A stretch of DNA of 64,000 bases from Kitasatospora sp. MAA4 (GTDB lineage: Bacteria > Actinomycetota > Actinomycetes > Streptomycetales > Streptomycetaceae), in assembly GCF_029893355.1 (NCBI RefSeq), contig NZ_JARZAI010000004.1, positions 1-64,000 on the forward strand, written 5' to 3'. The position numbers and the translations under genes are program-made. Below the pieces are notes generated by a model. It was not told the DNA's origin. It saw only the letters and a list, made by a program, of their open reading frames with translations, and did no database searches. This document shows positions 27,518 to 37,041 of the stretch, piece after piece; position 1 is the first letter of the stretch, and each line of letters opens with the position of its first letter.

Positions 27518-30500
27518 ATGCTGAATGCGATGTCCCGATGGCGGTGGCAGTACGTCATGCTCGGTTTCCTCGGGTGGATGGGCCTGTTCACGGCCATGTA
27601 CTACGTGCACCCCGGCGAGCGGATCGTCTGGTGGACCGGGATCGGCCTGGGCGGTGTCGCCGCGATCCTGCTCGGCACGCTGCGCAACCGCCCCTCGCAC
27701 CCGCTGCCGTGGCTGCTGCTCGCCGCGGCCAACCTGAGCTTCACCGCGGGCGAGGTGGCGGAGGTCGTCCTCACCCAGCTGCTGCACCGGGGCAACCCGT
27801 TCCCGTCCGTGGCCGACGGCTTCTACCTGGCCACCTACCCGCTGTACGCCGCCGGCCTGCTGATCTTCATCCGCCGCCGCAGCGCCGGGCGCGACCGCGG
27901 CAGCCTGCTCGACGCGATGACCTTCACCGCCGCGCTGACCCTGCTCTCCTGGATCTACATCGTCCTGCCGAACGTGCACAGCGCCGAGCTGACCTGGGTG
28001 CAGAAGGCCTTCGCCATCGCCTACCCGCTCGGCGACATCCTGGTGCTGGCGATGCTGCTGCGCCTGCTCGTCCCGCACGGTCCCAAGAACTGGGCGCTGC
28101 GCCTGCTCACCCTCGGCACGGTCGGCATGCTGGTCTCCGACGTCCTGTTCGGGCTGATCCAGCTCTACGGGACCTGGCGGATCGGCACGGCCGTCGACCT
28201 CGGCTGGGCCATGTACTACACCGCCTGGGGCGCAGCCGCGCTGCACCCGTCGATGGTGGCGATGACCCGCCCGGTGCTGCGCCAGCACGCCGACGTAGCA
28301 CCCGGCCGGATCGGACTGCTCTGCTTCGCCTCGATGATCGCCCCCGGGGTGCTGCTGCTGGAGTCGGCCAGGGGCCAGAACCGCGACGCCGGGGTGGTCG
28401 GCGCCTTCTCCGCGCTGCTGTTCCTGCTCGTACTCGCCCGACTGTCCGGGGTGGTCGCCGCGCACCGCCTGACCGTGGCGCGCGAGCGGGCCCTGCGGAC
28501 CGCCATCGGCGCGCTGGCCGCGGCCACCGGCCTGCACGAGGTGACCACCGCGATCCGCACCGCCGGCGCCGCACTGCCGCCCAGCAACCCGCAGCGCCTG
28601 GTGCTGCTCGGGATGAACGACGCCGGCCTCCTGCGCTTCCCGCCCGGCCCGGGTTCCACCGGCGCGGGCCCGCCCTTCCCGCGGCTGCCGGCCGCCGAGC
28701 ACGCCATGATCGTCACCCGCCGGACCCGGCTGCGGCCGGTGGCCGAACTCGGGGAGGAGTTCAGCGCGGTGCTGCCGGGCTGCGCCGATGCGCTGCTCTG
28801 CCCGCTGGCCCTGCAGGACCGTCCCTCGGGCGACCCGCTGATCGGCGTCCTGGTCATCGGCGGCGAGGAGGACGAGCTGGTCCCGCTGATCACCACGGTG
28901 GAGTCGCTGGCCGCGCAGGCCGCGCTGGCGCTGGAGCGCATCACGCTCAGCCAGGAGGTCTCCCGGCGCAACAGCGAGGCCTACTTCCGCACCCTGGTGC
29001 AGAACGCCTCGGACGTCATCCTGATCCTGGACGACGACGACCGGGTCCGCTACGCCAGCTCCTCGGCGGACCGGGTGCTCGGCTACCCCGAGCTGGTCGG
29101 CACCCCGATCGTCGAGCTGGTGCCGCCGGAGGCGAGCGCCACGGCGGTCGGCGCGCTCGCCCAGATGCGCAGCCTCGACCACCGCTCCCGGCGCGAGCAC
29201 TGGCGGATGGTGCGGCACGACAACGTGGACATCGAGGTCGAGGTGCGGGCCAGCGACCTGCGGACCGACCCCACCGTGCTGGGCCTGGTGCTCACCCTGC
29301 GCGACGTCACCGAGCAGCGGCAGCTGGAGCGCGAGCTCAGCCACCGCGCCTTCCACGACTCGCTGACCGGCCTGGCCAACCGGGTGCTGTTCCAGGACCG
29401 GGTCAACCAGGCCTTCCTGCGCGGAGTGCGCGGCGGGCTGGCGGCGGGCGTGCTGCTGATCGACCTGGACGACTTCAAGGTCGTCAACGACACCATGGGC
29501 CACGGCATCGGCGACGAGCTGCTGGTGGCCGTCTCGCTGCGGCTGTCCACCATCGCGCGGGCCTCGGACACCGCCGCGCGCCTGGGCGGCGACGAGTTCG
29601 CCGTCCTGATCGAGAACTCGCTGGCCCCCTCCGACGTCGAGGCGTTCGCCAACCACGTCATCAAGGCGTTCACCGATCCGTTCCGGCTCAGCACCGGCCC
29701 GGTCAACGTCTCGGTCAGCGTCGGGATCGCCACCACCGAGGACAGCGAGGACGCCGCCGAGCTGCTGGCCCACGCCGACCTGGCGATGTACGCGGCCAAG
29801 GGCGCCGGCAAGCGCCAGTGGCGCCGGTTCCACCCCGTCCTGCAGGCCGGCATGATCGAGCGGCACGAGCTCCAGGAGAGCCTGGACGCGGCGGTCGCCG
29901 AGACCTCGTTCACCGTGCTGTACCAGCCGATCGTGGAGATCGCCTCGGGCCACCTGGTCGGCTTCGAGGCGCTGCTGCGCTGGCCGCACTCCAGTCGCGG
30001 CATGGTGCCGCCCGAGCAGTTCATCGGCCTGGCGGAGGAGAGCGGCCAGATCGTCCCGCTCGGCGCCTGGGTGCTCGGCCACGCGGCCGAGGAGGCGGCC
30101 CGCTGGCAGCGCACGCCGCCCGCCGCCCGGCCCCCGGCGGCGCCGCCGCTCTACGTCAGCGTCAACGTCTCGGCGCGCCAGTTCCGCGACCCCGGCTTCG
30201 TGGACGTGGTGCGGCGCACCCTGGACTCCTACGAGCTGAACCCCGGTTCGCTGGTCCTGGAGCTGACCGAGAGCGTGCTGATGCGGCGCGACGACCGGAT
30301 CCGGGCGGACATGCTGACCCTGAGCGAACTGGGCGTCCGGCTGGCCATCGACGACTTCGGCACCGGCTACTCCTCGCTCAGTTACCTGCGCGAGTTCCCG
30401 ATCACCATCCTCAAGATCGACAAGTCCTTCATCGACGGCCTGGGCAAGTCCTCGCAGCAGTACGCGCTGGTCGAGGGGATCACCCGGATCGCCGAGACGC

Positions 30501-30688
30501 TGGGCGTGCGGGTGATCGCCGAGGGCATCGAGAGCGTCCACCAGCGCGACCTGCTGGCGATGATGGGGTGCCCGCTCGGGCAGGGCTACCTGTTCTCCCG
30601 CCCGGTGGGCTCGGACCGCGCCAGCTCGCTGATCCGCGGCGGCGGGGACCTCTCGGTCCGGCCGCTGCCCGGGCCCGCGCCGCTATGA
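27518..30688 (+). CDS. Membrane GGDEF-EAL c-di-GMP turnover protein with GAF-like and PAS domains
   Basis: 1056 residues. About nine to ten hydrophobic segments (10-310), a GAF-like region (320-478), PAS (488-604), GGDEF (610-780) and EAL (790-1045). The diguanylate cyclase site LGGDEFAVL is intact with the inhibitory RxxD motif five residues before it (RASDTAARLGGDEF). The phosphodiesterase motifs FEALLRW, NVSARQF, ELTES, IDDFGTGYSSLSYL and LKIDKSFIDG are also intact, so it may be bifunctional. Similar membrane GGDEF-EAL proteins (RmdB, CdgF types) tune Streptomyces development. ATG chosen with GGTGGAG upstream. Its TGA overlaps the FUSC ATG. Confidence 0.9.
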   Translation: MLNAMSRWRWQYVMLGFLGWMGLFTAMYYVHPGERIVWWTGIGLGGVAAILLGTLRNRPSHPLPWLLLAAANLSFTAGEVAEVVLTQLLHRGNPFPSVADGFYLATYPLYAAGLLIFIRRRSAGRDRGSLLDAMTFTAALTLLSWIYIVLPNVHSAELTWVQKAFAIAYPLGDILVLAMLLRLLVPHGPKNWALRLLTLGTVGMLVSDVLFGLIQLYGTWRIGTAVDLGWAMYYTAWGAAALHPSMVAMTRPVLRQHADVAPGRIGLLCFASMIAPGVLLLESARGQNRDAGVVGAFSALLFLLVLARLSGVVAAHRLTVARERALRTAIGALAAATGLHEVTTAIRTAGAALPPSNPQRLVLLGMNDAGLLRFPPGPGSTGAGPPFPRLPAAEHAMIVTRRTRLRPVAELGEEFSAVLPGCADALLCPLALQDRPSGDPLIGVLVIGGEEDELVPLITTVESLAAQAALALERITLSQEVSRRNSEAYFRTLVQNASDVILILDDDDRVRYASSSADRVLGYPELVGTPIVELVPPEASATAVGALAQMRSLDHRSRREHWRMVRHDNVDIEVEVRASDLRTDPTVLGLVLTLRDVTEQRQLERELSHRAFHDSLTGLANRVLFQDRVNQAFLRGVRGGLAAGVLLIDLDDFKVVNDTMGHGIGDELLVAVSLRLSTIARASDTAARLGGDEFAVLIENSLAPSDVEAFANHVIKAFTDPFRLSTGPVNVSVSVGIATTEDSEDAAELLAHADLAMYAAKGAGKRQWRRFHPVLQAGMIERHELQESLDAAVAETSFTVLYQPIVEIASGHLVGFEALLRWPHSSRGMVPPEQFIGLAEESGQIVPLGAWVLGHAAEEAARWQRTPPAARPPAAPPLYVSVNVSARQFRDPGFVDVVRRTLDSYELNPGSLVLELTESVLMRRDDRIRADMLTLSELGVRLAIDDFGTGYSSLSYLREFPITILKIDKSFIDGLGKSSQQYALVEGITRIAETLGVRVIAEGIESVHQRDLLAMMGCPLGQGYLFSRPVGSDRASSLIRGGGDLSVRPLPGPAPL

Positions 30689-32892
30689 GCACGGCGACGG
30701 CCCTCTCCCGGGCCCGCCGCGCCTTCGCCGACCTGCTCGGCAGCGGCGGCCCGGTGGCGACCGCGGCCCGGCGCTCGGTGCGCCTCACGCTGGCCGCCTG
30801 CGCCGGCTTCTACAGCTGCCTCTACGGGCTGCACCAGCCGGTCACCGCGACCTACGCGCTGTTCGCCACGGTGGCGATGGCCGGACTGTCCCGGATCCCC
30901 GGTTCGGGACGCCGGCGCGCGACCGTCATCACCCGGCTGCTGCCGCTGAGTTGGGTGCTGGTCACGGCGGGCAGCCTGCTGGCCGTGCGGACCGCGGCGG
31001 CGGTGGCGGGCATGCTGGTGATCGGCTTCGGTCTGGCCTTCGCGGCGGCCGGCGGGCCGCGGCTGGCGGGCGCCGCCCCCGGCCTGCAACTGCTCTACAT
31101 CCTGCCGTGCTTCCCGCCCTACACCCCGCAGACCCTGGACGAACGGCTGGCCGGCGTCACCCTCGGGCTGGTGCTGCTGATCGCGGCCGAGGCGCTGCTG
31201 CTGCCCGACCCGCCCTGCCCGAGCTACCCGGACCTGCTGGCGGACGCGGCCGATGCCGTGCGGCAGTGCACGGACGAGCTGACCCGCCCGCCGTGGGCGC
31301 TGACCGCGGGCACCCGCGCGCGGGCGCTCGCGGCGAGCCAGGCGCTGCGCCCCTCCCACGTGCCCGCGGCCGAGCGCCCGGCGGGTCCCGGGGTCCGCGA
31401 ACGGGCGCTGGCGCATGCGGGCGGGGCCGCGCGCGAGCTGCTGGCCCGGCTGACCGAGCTGCCGCCCGCCCCGCCCACCGAGCCGCCGGGCGACCTGGGC
31501 CTGCGGCTGCTGGACCGGATGGGCGAGGCGGCCGGGCAGGCGGGCGCGGCGCTCGACGCGGGCCGGGCCCCCAGCACCGTACGCGCAGGCACCGCACTGC
31601 ACGCCACGCTGCAGGAGTACCGCCGCGGCCGGATCGCCCGCAGCGGCACGGCGCCCGGGGTGCTGAACCGCCAGTCCGCGCTGATCGAGGCGGCCGTCGC
31701 GGCGCTCACCCTGCTGCACGCCACCGGCCTCGTCCTGGGGCGAGACCTCCCGCCGGAGCCGCCCGCCGGTCCGTTCTGGTACGCGCGGCTGAGCACCGGC
31801 CGGCTCTGGTGGGTCCGGCTGGACGGGAACCTCAGCCGGCGCTCGGTGTACTTCCAGAACGCGGTGCGCACCAGCGTGGGCCTGGCCGCCGCCCGTACGG
31901 TGGCCGGGGTGGTCTCCCTGCCGCACGGCTTCTGGGCGATGCTGGCCGCGCTGACGCTGACCCGCACCACCACCGCGCAGACCCGCACCACCGTCCGCCA
32001 GGCGCTGACCGGCACGCTGGTGGGCGCGCTGGTCACGGCGGCCTTCCTGGTGCTGGTCGGCCGGCACACCGACGTCTACGCGGCGATCCTGCCGCTGCTG
32101 ATGCTGGCCACCTTCTGCCTGGGACCGAACCTCGGAGTCGGCTGGACGCAGGGCCTGTTCACCCTGGTGGTCTCCATGGTCTTCGCCCAACTCGCGCCCG
32201 CCGGCTGGCAACTGGCCGAGGCCCGGATCCTGGACGTGCTCACCGGCAGCCTGATCGGCCTGCTCTGCGGGCTGCTGGCCTGGCCGCGCGGCGCGCAGGA
32301 CGAGCTGCGCCGGGCCACCAGCGCGCTGCTGCACGCGGTCGCGGCGACCGTCACCGACACCGCGGTGACGGTCACCTCACGCGCCGGCGGGGAGGCGTCG
32401 GCCCCGATCCCGGCCGTCCAGCACGCACTGACCCTGGCCGAGTCCTCCTATGCCCAGGCGCAGAGCGAGCCCGATCTCAGCGGGGGAAGCCGGCTGGACT
32501 GGCAGGCCGCGCTGCTGGCCGGCCACCACGCGCTCAACGGGTCGGCCCGGCTGCTCGACCACCACGACCCGCCGGGCACGCCCGGGCTCGGGCCGCACTC
32601 GGGCGCCTGGATCCGGGACCGCGCCGGCGAGGTGGCGGGGCAGTACCTGCTGCTCGCCGCGGAGCTGGAGCGGGCCGGCGGTGTGCGGCCGGCGTCCGTC
32701 CTCGCCGGGCCGTCCGCCTCGTTCCGGACGAGCAGGTGGCTGCGGTCCGCGCCCGCCTTCGGCATCACCGACGGCCGCACCGACACGCCGCCGCCCGCGC
32801 TGCCGCTACTGTTCGACACCGGCACCTGGCTGCTGGGCCTGACCAACGACCTGCGGCGGATCACCTCGGCGCCGACCCGGGCGCCGGGGTGA
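30685..32892 (+). CDS. FUSC family membrane protein (aromatic acid/fusaric acid exporter type)
   Basis: 735 residues: an N-terminal block of membrane helices (about 25-170), a cytosolic Ala/Arg-rich helical domain (180-360), a second membrane block (about 385-540; YFQNAVRTSVGLAAA, FWAMLAALTL) and a C-terminal soluble part. This duplicated TM-block design is that of FusC/AaeB-type exporters and YccS. Substrate unknown. The start ATG overlaps the stop of the GGDEF-EAL gene (ATGA), so the two are translated together. Confidence 0.82.
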   Translation: MSTATALSRARRAFADLLGSGGPVATAARRSVRLTLAACAGFYSCLYGLHQPVTATYALFATVAMAGLSRIPGSGRRRATVITRLLPLSWVLVTAGSLLAVRTAAAVAGMLVIGFGLAFAAAGGPRLAGAAPGLQLLYILPCFPPYTPQTLDERLAGVTLGLVLLIAAEALLLPDPPCPSYPDLLADAADAVRQCTDELTRPPWALTAGTRARALAASQALRPSHVPAAERPAGPGVRERALAHAGGAARELLARLTELPPAPPTEPPGDLGLRLLDRMGEAAGQAGAALDAGRAPSTVRAGTALHATLQEYRRGRIARSGTAPGVLNRQSALIEAAVAALTLLHATGLVLGRDLPPEPPAGPFWYARLSTGRLWWVRLDGNLSRRSVYFQNAVRTSVGLAAARTVAGVVSLPHGFWAMLAALTLTRTTTAQTRTTVRQALTGTLVGALVTAAFLVLVGRHTDVYAAILPLLMLATFCLGPNLGVGWTQGLFTLVVSMVFAQLAPAGWQLAEARILDVLTGSLIGLLCGLLAWPRGAQDELRRATSALLHAVAATVTDTAVTVTSRAGGEASAPIPAVQHALTLAESSYAQAQSEPDLSGGSRLDWQAALLAGHHALNGSARLLDHHDPPGTPGLGPHSGAWIRDRAGEVAGQYLLLAAELERAGGVRPASVLAGPSASFRTSRWLRSAPAFGITDGRTDTPPPALPLLFDTGTWLLGLTNDLRRITSAPTRAPG

Positions 32893-32905
32893 TCCGGCCG
32901 ATTGG

Positions 32906-34345
32906 TCAGTGGTGCTGCGGCGGCACGTGCTTGCGTCCGCCGCGCTCCTGGCGCGGCGGACGCTGCTGGGCGCCGGGCAGGGCGGGCGCCGGCAGGGTCG
33001 CCACCTCCTGCTCGGCCAGGGCGAGTTGGGCCGCCGTCGGGGGCAGCCTGGGCGACCGGCGGGCGGCGTGCTGGAACTGGAAGGCCGAGGTCAGATCGCC
33101 GAACGCCTCCCGGCGCCAGTCGGTGACATTGGCGGCGCGCACGCCCGTGAAGCGCTCCAGGAACTGGAGCACCGAGGTGTGGTCGAAGGCCTCGGAGGCG
33201 ACCCAACCACCCACCGTCCAGGGCGAGACGACGATGCACGGCACCCGGAAGCCGCCGCCGATCGGCAGCCCCTGGACGTACTCGCCGGGGGTGCCGGGCT
33301 GCGGCACCGGCGGCGGCACGTGGTCGAAGAGGCCGTCGTTCTCGTCGTAGTTGAGGATGAAGACGGTCTTCGCCCAGACCTTCGGGTTGGCGGCGATCGC
33401 GGCGATCTTGGAGGCCACGAAGTCGGCGCCCGCAGCGGGCAGGTAGTCCGGGTGCTCGGACTGGGTGCTGGTCGGCAGGATCCAGGAGACGGCCGGCAGG
33501 CGGTCGTTGCGCGCGTCGTCCTCGAAGGTGCCGGTCGGCTGCGCGGTCATGCCCTTGTCGTAGAGCGGGTCGCCGGGCTTGGCCTGCTGGAAGCTCTCGA
33601 AGAGCGACAGCACGTCGGTGCCGTAGTTGTCGGCCTCCTGGTAGACCTTCCAGGAGACGCCCGCCGACTCCAGCTGCTCGGCGTAGGTGGTCCAGGTCAG
33701 CGGGGTCGGCGCGGCGTTCTTCAGGATCGGCCCGCCGTGCGTGCCGTCGGCGTCGATCGAACCCGTCATCCAGTACAGCCGGTTGGGCCAGGTCGGGCCC
33801 TGGACCGAGCAGAAGTAGTTGTCGCAGATGGTGAACGCCTCGGCCAGCGCGAACTGGAACGGGATGTCGTCACGGGTGTAATAGCCCATCACGTACGGCC
33901 CGTTGACGCCGTCGGCGGCGCGGTGGGCGGGCAGCCACTGGTCCATCTTGCCGCCGTTCCAGGCCTGGTGCTGGACCGCCCAGGCGTGGCTGGTGGACGG
34001 TATCGCCTGCGCGCTGGTGGTGCGGGTGTCCAGGTGGAAGGGCAGCAGGTAGCCGTCCGGGTTGACGCTGTCCGGCTGGTAGAAGACCGAGCGGCCGGTG
34101 TCCAGCGTCAGTGCGTCGGGGTCGTTGAACCCGCGCACCCCCGACAGCGTGCCGAAGTAGTGGTCGAAGGAACGGTTCTCCTGCATCAGCAGGACGACGT
34201 GCTCGACGTCCCGCAGCGAGCCGCGCCGGGGCACCCCGGCCGCCACCGCCTGCTGAACACTCGGCGGCAGCAACGCCATCGCCGCCGCTCCACCTGCCAC
34301 ACCGGCCGCCGAACCCAGCAGCCTGCGTCGGGTCATTCCGGACAC
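32906..34345 (-). CDS. Tat-exported phosphoesterase, phospholipase C family
   Basis: 479 residues. A twin-arginine signal (MTRRRLLGSAAGVAGG, cleavage near AVAAG) is followed by the phosphoesterase domain with VVLLMQENRSFDHYFGTL, which holds metal and substrate residues of acid phosphatase/PLC enzymes, and FILNYDENDGLFDHVPPP further on. Members hydrolyse phosphatidylcholine or other phosphodiesters outside the cell. Only a short C-terminal extension follows, Gln/Arg/Pro-rich. GTG chosen because GGGAG lies 6 bp upstream; ATG three codons later is possible. Divergent from the NlpC/P60 gene. Confidence 0.85.
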   Translation of the reverse strand: MSGMTRRRLLGSAAGVAGGAAAMALLPPSVQQAVAAGVPRRGSLRDVEHVVLLMQENRSFDHYFGTLSGVRGFNDPDALTLDTGRSVFYQPDSVNPDGYLLPFHLDTRTTSAQAIPSTSHAWAVQHQAWNGGKMDQWLPAHRAADGVNGPYVMGYYTRDDIPFQFALAEAFTICDNYFCSVQGPTWPNRLYWMTGSIDADGTHGGPILKNAAPTPLTWTTYAEQLESAGVSWKVYQEADNYGTDVLSLFESFQQAKPGDPLYDKGMTAQPTGTFEDDARNDRLPAVSWILPTSTQSEHPDYLPAAGADFVASKIAAIAANPKVWAKTVFILNYDENDGLFDHVPPPVPQPGTPGEYVQGLPIGGGFRVPCIVVSPWTVGGWVASEAFDHTSVLQFLERFTGVRAANVTDWRREAFGDLTSAFQFQHAARRSPRLPPTAAQLALAEQEVATLPAPALPGAQQRPPRQERGGRKHVPPQHH

Positions 34346-34579
34346 TGGTCTCTCCCTCTGTGCCAGTCGCACGAAGCGCCTGAGGTGCGGACGCACGGAC
34401 GTTCCAGGAAACGGCTTCGACTCTGACCCAGCGACAGGTCCGCTGTCAGCAGGGCAAGCCATGAACAACTGGACAATCCCAGGGGCCCTCTTTTCGTCCA
34501 ACCGCCCGGCGGGTCGCCGCCCGTCGACGGCCCGCCGGCGCCTAGCGTCGACCTACTGATCCAGCTGTGGAGGTGTGCC

Positions 34580-35137
34580 TTGGTCGAACGGCGCCAACTG
34601 CTGTGCGGCGCGCTGCTGGTCGCCGCGACGGCGGCCGCGGACGTCGGTCCCGGCGCGGCGAGCGCGGGTGCCGTGGAGGATGTGGGCAGCGCGGTGGTGG
34701 CGCTGGCGCAGCGTCAGATCGGTGTGCCGTACGCCTGGGGCGGCGGCGACCGGCTCGGCCCGGGGATCGGCTACTGCGAGGACGACAACGGCTACCTGGA
34801 CGGCGTCTGCCAGGGCGAGAGCACCATCGGCTTCGACTGCAGCGGCCTCACCCTCTACTGCTGGTACGCGGCCAGCCGGGGCGCGGTGCAGCTCGGGCAC
34901 TACACCGTCGCCCAGTACCGCAAGGGCACGCCGGTCCCCCGCGCCGAGCTGCGCGCCGGGGACCTGCTCTTCTTCTCACGGCCCGACGCCCCACTGCACC
35001 ACGTGGGAATCCACGCGGGCGGCGGCGCCATGATCCACGCGGCGCACACCGGGACACTGGTCGCCCGACTGGAGAACGCCTTCGCCGACCCGCTCTGGGG
35101 ACCGCAGTTCGCCGGCGCCGTCCGGCCGACCGGGTGA
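34580..35137 (+). CDS. Secreted NlpC/P60 peptidase
   Basis: 185 residues. A short signal-like N-terminus (ALLVAATAAA) precedes an NlpC/P60 domain with catalytic Cys87 in GFDCSGLT, His141 in HHVGIHAG and a polar third residue in MIHAAHTG. Such enzymes cut D-Glu-DAP type bonds in peptidoglycan. An insertion of about 28 residues before the Cys motif carries two extra cysteines (Cys66, Cys77). TTG is the likely start, with GGAGGT 7 bp upstream. No ydaO-type riboswitch fold was recognised upstream. Confidence 0.82.
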   Translation: MVERRQLLCGALLVAATAAADVGPGAASAGAVEDVGSAVVALAQRQIGVPYAWGGGDRLGPGIGYCEDDNGYLDGVCQGESTIGFDCSGLTLYCWYAASRGAVQLGHYTVAQYRKGTPVPRAELRAGDLLFFSRPDAPLHHVGIHAGGGAMIHAAHTGTLVARLENAFADPLWGPQFAGAVRPTG

Positions 35138-35187
35138 GCTGAGCCCAGGTCAGGAATAGCGCGGGGGTCGCTGTGGCTGTCACCGCC

Positions 35188-35883
35188 ATGGCTACTCTCG
35201 GACTCATCGGCAGTGGAAACATCGGCGGCACCCTGGCCCGGCTGGCGGTCAACGCCGGGTTGGACGTGGTGCTCAGCAACTCGCGCGGGCCGCAGACCCT
35301 CGGCGACCTGGTGGCGGAGCTCGGCCCGCACGCCCGGGCCGCCACACCCGCGCAGGCCGCCGAGGCCGGGGACTGGGTCGTGGTGACCGTCCCGCTGAAG
35401 AACTACCTCCAGATCCCGGCCGCACCACTGGCCGGCCGCACCGTGCTGGACACCAACAACTACTACGCCGGGCGCGACGGCCGGATCCCGAGCCTCGACG
35501 CGCAGCAGACCACCAGCAGCGAGCTGCTCCAGCAGCACCTGGCCGGAGCCCAGGTGGTCAAGGCGTTCAACAACATCTACTTCGGGCACCTGCTCGCACT
35601 GGCCCGCCCGACCGGCGCCGCCGACCGCAGTGCCCTGCCGATCGCGGGCGACGACCCCGTTGCCAAGGACCAGGCCCGCATCCTGCTGGACGCACTGGGC
35701 TTCGACGCCGTGGACGCAGGCCCGCTCGCCGAGGGCCGGCGCTTCCAGCCGGACACCCCGGCCTACGGCCTCCCGTACCTTGCGGACCCCACCCGCCCGT
35801 TCAACGAGGACCCGGGCAAGCCCGTCGACGCCGCCGCGATCCGCGCAGCCCTGAGTGCGGCGCAGCGCCCGGCAGCGGGGTAG
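35188..35883 (+). CDS. NADPH-dependent F420 reductase-like protein (FNO family)
   Basis: 231 residues with an N-terminal Rossmann motif LGLIGSGNIGGTLARLA, LSNSRGPQTL next to it (NADP phosphate contact region), then VVVTVPLKN and VLDTNNYY. This is the pattern of F420H2:NADP oxidoreductases and related NAD(P)-binding proteins. Actinomycetes use F420 in antibiotic tailoring and stress. The start is the ATG directly before ATLGLIG; a GTG 15 bp upstream is an alternative. Confidence 0.82.
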   Translation: MATLGLIGSGNIGGTLARLAVNAGLDVVLSNSRGPQTLGDLVAELGPHARAATPAQAAEAGDWVVVTVPLKNYLQIPAAPLAGRTVLDTNNYYAGRDGRIPSLDAQQTTSSELLQQHLAGAQVVKAFNNIYFGHLLALARPTGAADRSALPIAGDDPVAKDQARILLDALGFDAVDAGPLAEGRRFQPDTPAYGLPYLADPTRPFNEDPGKPVDAAAIRAALSAAQRPAAG

Positions 35884-35894
35884 CGGCAGCGCCG

Positions 35895-36920
35895 TCAGTG
35901 GTCGACGGCGTCGGGCGTGCGCCGGGCGGCGGCGGGTTGCGGGCTGCCCGCGACGAGGCGGGTCGACTCGGCCTCAGCGGCCCAGCGGCGGGCGAGGACC
36001 GCGCAGACCATCAGCTGGATCTGGTGGAAGAGCATCAGCGGTAGCACCATCAGCCCGACCGCGGGCCCGGGGAAGAGGACGGAGGCCATCGGCACGCCGC
36101 TGGCCAGGCTCTTCTTGGAACCGCAGAAGACGATCGCGATCCGGTCCGCCCGACTGAACCCCAGCCGGCGGGAGAGCACCAGCGTCGCCGCCAGGACCGC
36201 GGCCAGCAGGCCGGCCTCGACCAGCAGGAGCATCGCCAGCCTGGGCAGCGACAGCTGGCCCCAGACCCCGGCGACCACACCCGCGCCGAAGGCGCTGTAG
36301 ACCACCAGCAGGATCGAGCCGCGGTCGACCAGGCCGAGCACCGTGCGATGCCGGGCGATCCACGGCGCGATCCAGCGGCGCAGCAGCTGTCCGGCCAGGA
36401 AGGGCAGCAGCAGCTGCTCCACGATCCCCAGCACCGCGCCCGCCGAGATCCCGCCGCCCTGCGTGCTGAGCAGGGCGGCGGCCAGCAGCGGGGTGACCAC
36501 GATGCCGAACAGGCTGGAGAACGTCGCGCTGCACACCGCGGCCGCGGTGTTCCCCCGGGCGATCGAGGTGAACGCGATGGAGGACTGCACGGTGGACGGC
36601 AGCAGGGTCAGGAACAGCAGTCCCTGGTAGAGCTGCGGAGTGAGCAGGTCCGGGACGAGCAGCCGGCAGGCCAGCCCGAGCAGCGGGAACAGCCCGAACG
36701 TGACCGCGAGCACCGTCCCGTGCAGGCGCCACTGCCGCATCCCCTGCACCGCCTCGCGGGTGGAGAGCCGGGCGCCGTAGAGGAAGAAGAGCAGCCCGAC
36801 CGCGCCGACCGCGGCCCCCGACACCACCGGCGCCGCAGTCCCGCGCGCGGGCAGGAGGACCGCCACCGCGACGGTGCAGAGCAGCATCGCTATGAAGGGG
36901 TCGACGGGCAATCGGCGCAT
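35895..36920 (-). CDS. Bile acid:sodium symporter family transporter (YfeH type)
   Basis: 341 residues with about 9-10 membrane helices (DPFIAMLLCTVAVAVLLPARG, FFLYGARLSTREAVQGM, LTLLPSTVQSSIAFTSIARGN, FCGSKKSLASGVPMA). These motifs are typical of the SBF-like (PF13593) transporters. Substrate unknown: organic anion or small metabolite. GGAG 6 bp before this ATG supports it; an ATG at 36977 is in frame. Divergent from a LysR regulator with a T-N11-A box between them. Confidence 0.87.
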   Translation of the reverse strand: MRRLPVDPFIAMLLCTVAVAVLLPARGTAAPVVSGAAVGAVGLLFFLYGARLSTREAVQGMRQWRLHGTVLAVTFGLFPLLGLACRLLVPDLLTPQLYQGLLFLTLLPSTVQSSIAFTSIARGNTAAAVCSATFSSLFGIVVTPLLAAALLSTQGGGISAGAVLGIVEQLLLPFLAGQLLRRWIAPWIARHRTVLGLVDRGSILLVVYSAFGAGVVAGVWGQLSLPRLAMLLLVEAGLLAAVLAATLVLSRRLGFSRADRIAIVFCGSKKSLASGVPMASVLFPGPAVGLMVLPLMLFHQIQLMVCAVLARRWAAEAESTRLVAGSPQPAAARRTPDAVDH

Positions 36921-36978
36921 GGGGGTCTCCGCGGAGGTTTCGGGGCGTTCCTCCACCTTGGACCCGGCTGCGGTCATT

Positions 36979-36993
36979 GTGAATCCCGTTCAC
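36979..36993. promoter_or_regulatory. LysR-type T-N11-A box
   Basis: Palindrome GTGAA-TCCCG-TTCAC between the divergent transporter and LysR gene, with the T-N11-A spacing typical of LysR-type regulator sites. It would allow co-regulation and autoregulation. Confidence 0.6.
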
Positions 36994-37041
36994 CCCACTC
37001 ACTGCCATCACGGATCATGATGTCCAAGCTAGGCTGGTGGC

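Noticed and set aside
27269..30541. Upstream extension of the NRPS frame antisense to the GGDEF-EAL gene
   Set aside because: The extension is Gln/Arg/Gly/Val-rich with no domain; the NRPS has a GTG with a good RBS at 27268, and the opposite strand has a clear GGDEF-EAL protein.
27217..30684. Upstream extension of the FUSC frame
   Set aside because: Overlaps the GGDEF-EAL gene in another frame and is low-complexity; the ATG at 30685 gives a normal FUSC N-terminus.
34346..34579. Possible ydaO (c-di-AMP) riboswitch before the NlpC/P60 gene
   Set aside because: Such riboswitches precede some Streptomyces wall hydrolases, but the conserved boxes could not be found here; only a GC-rich hairpin is seen.
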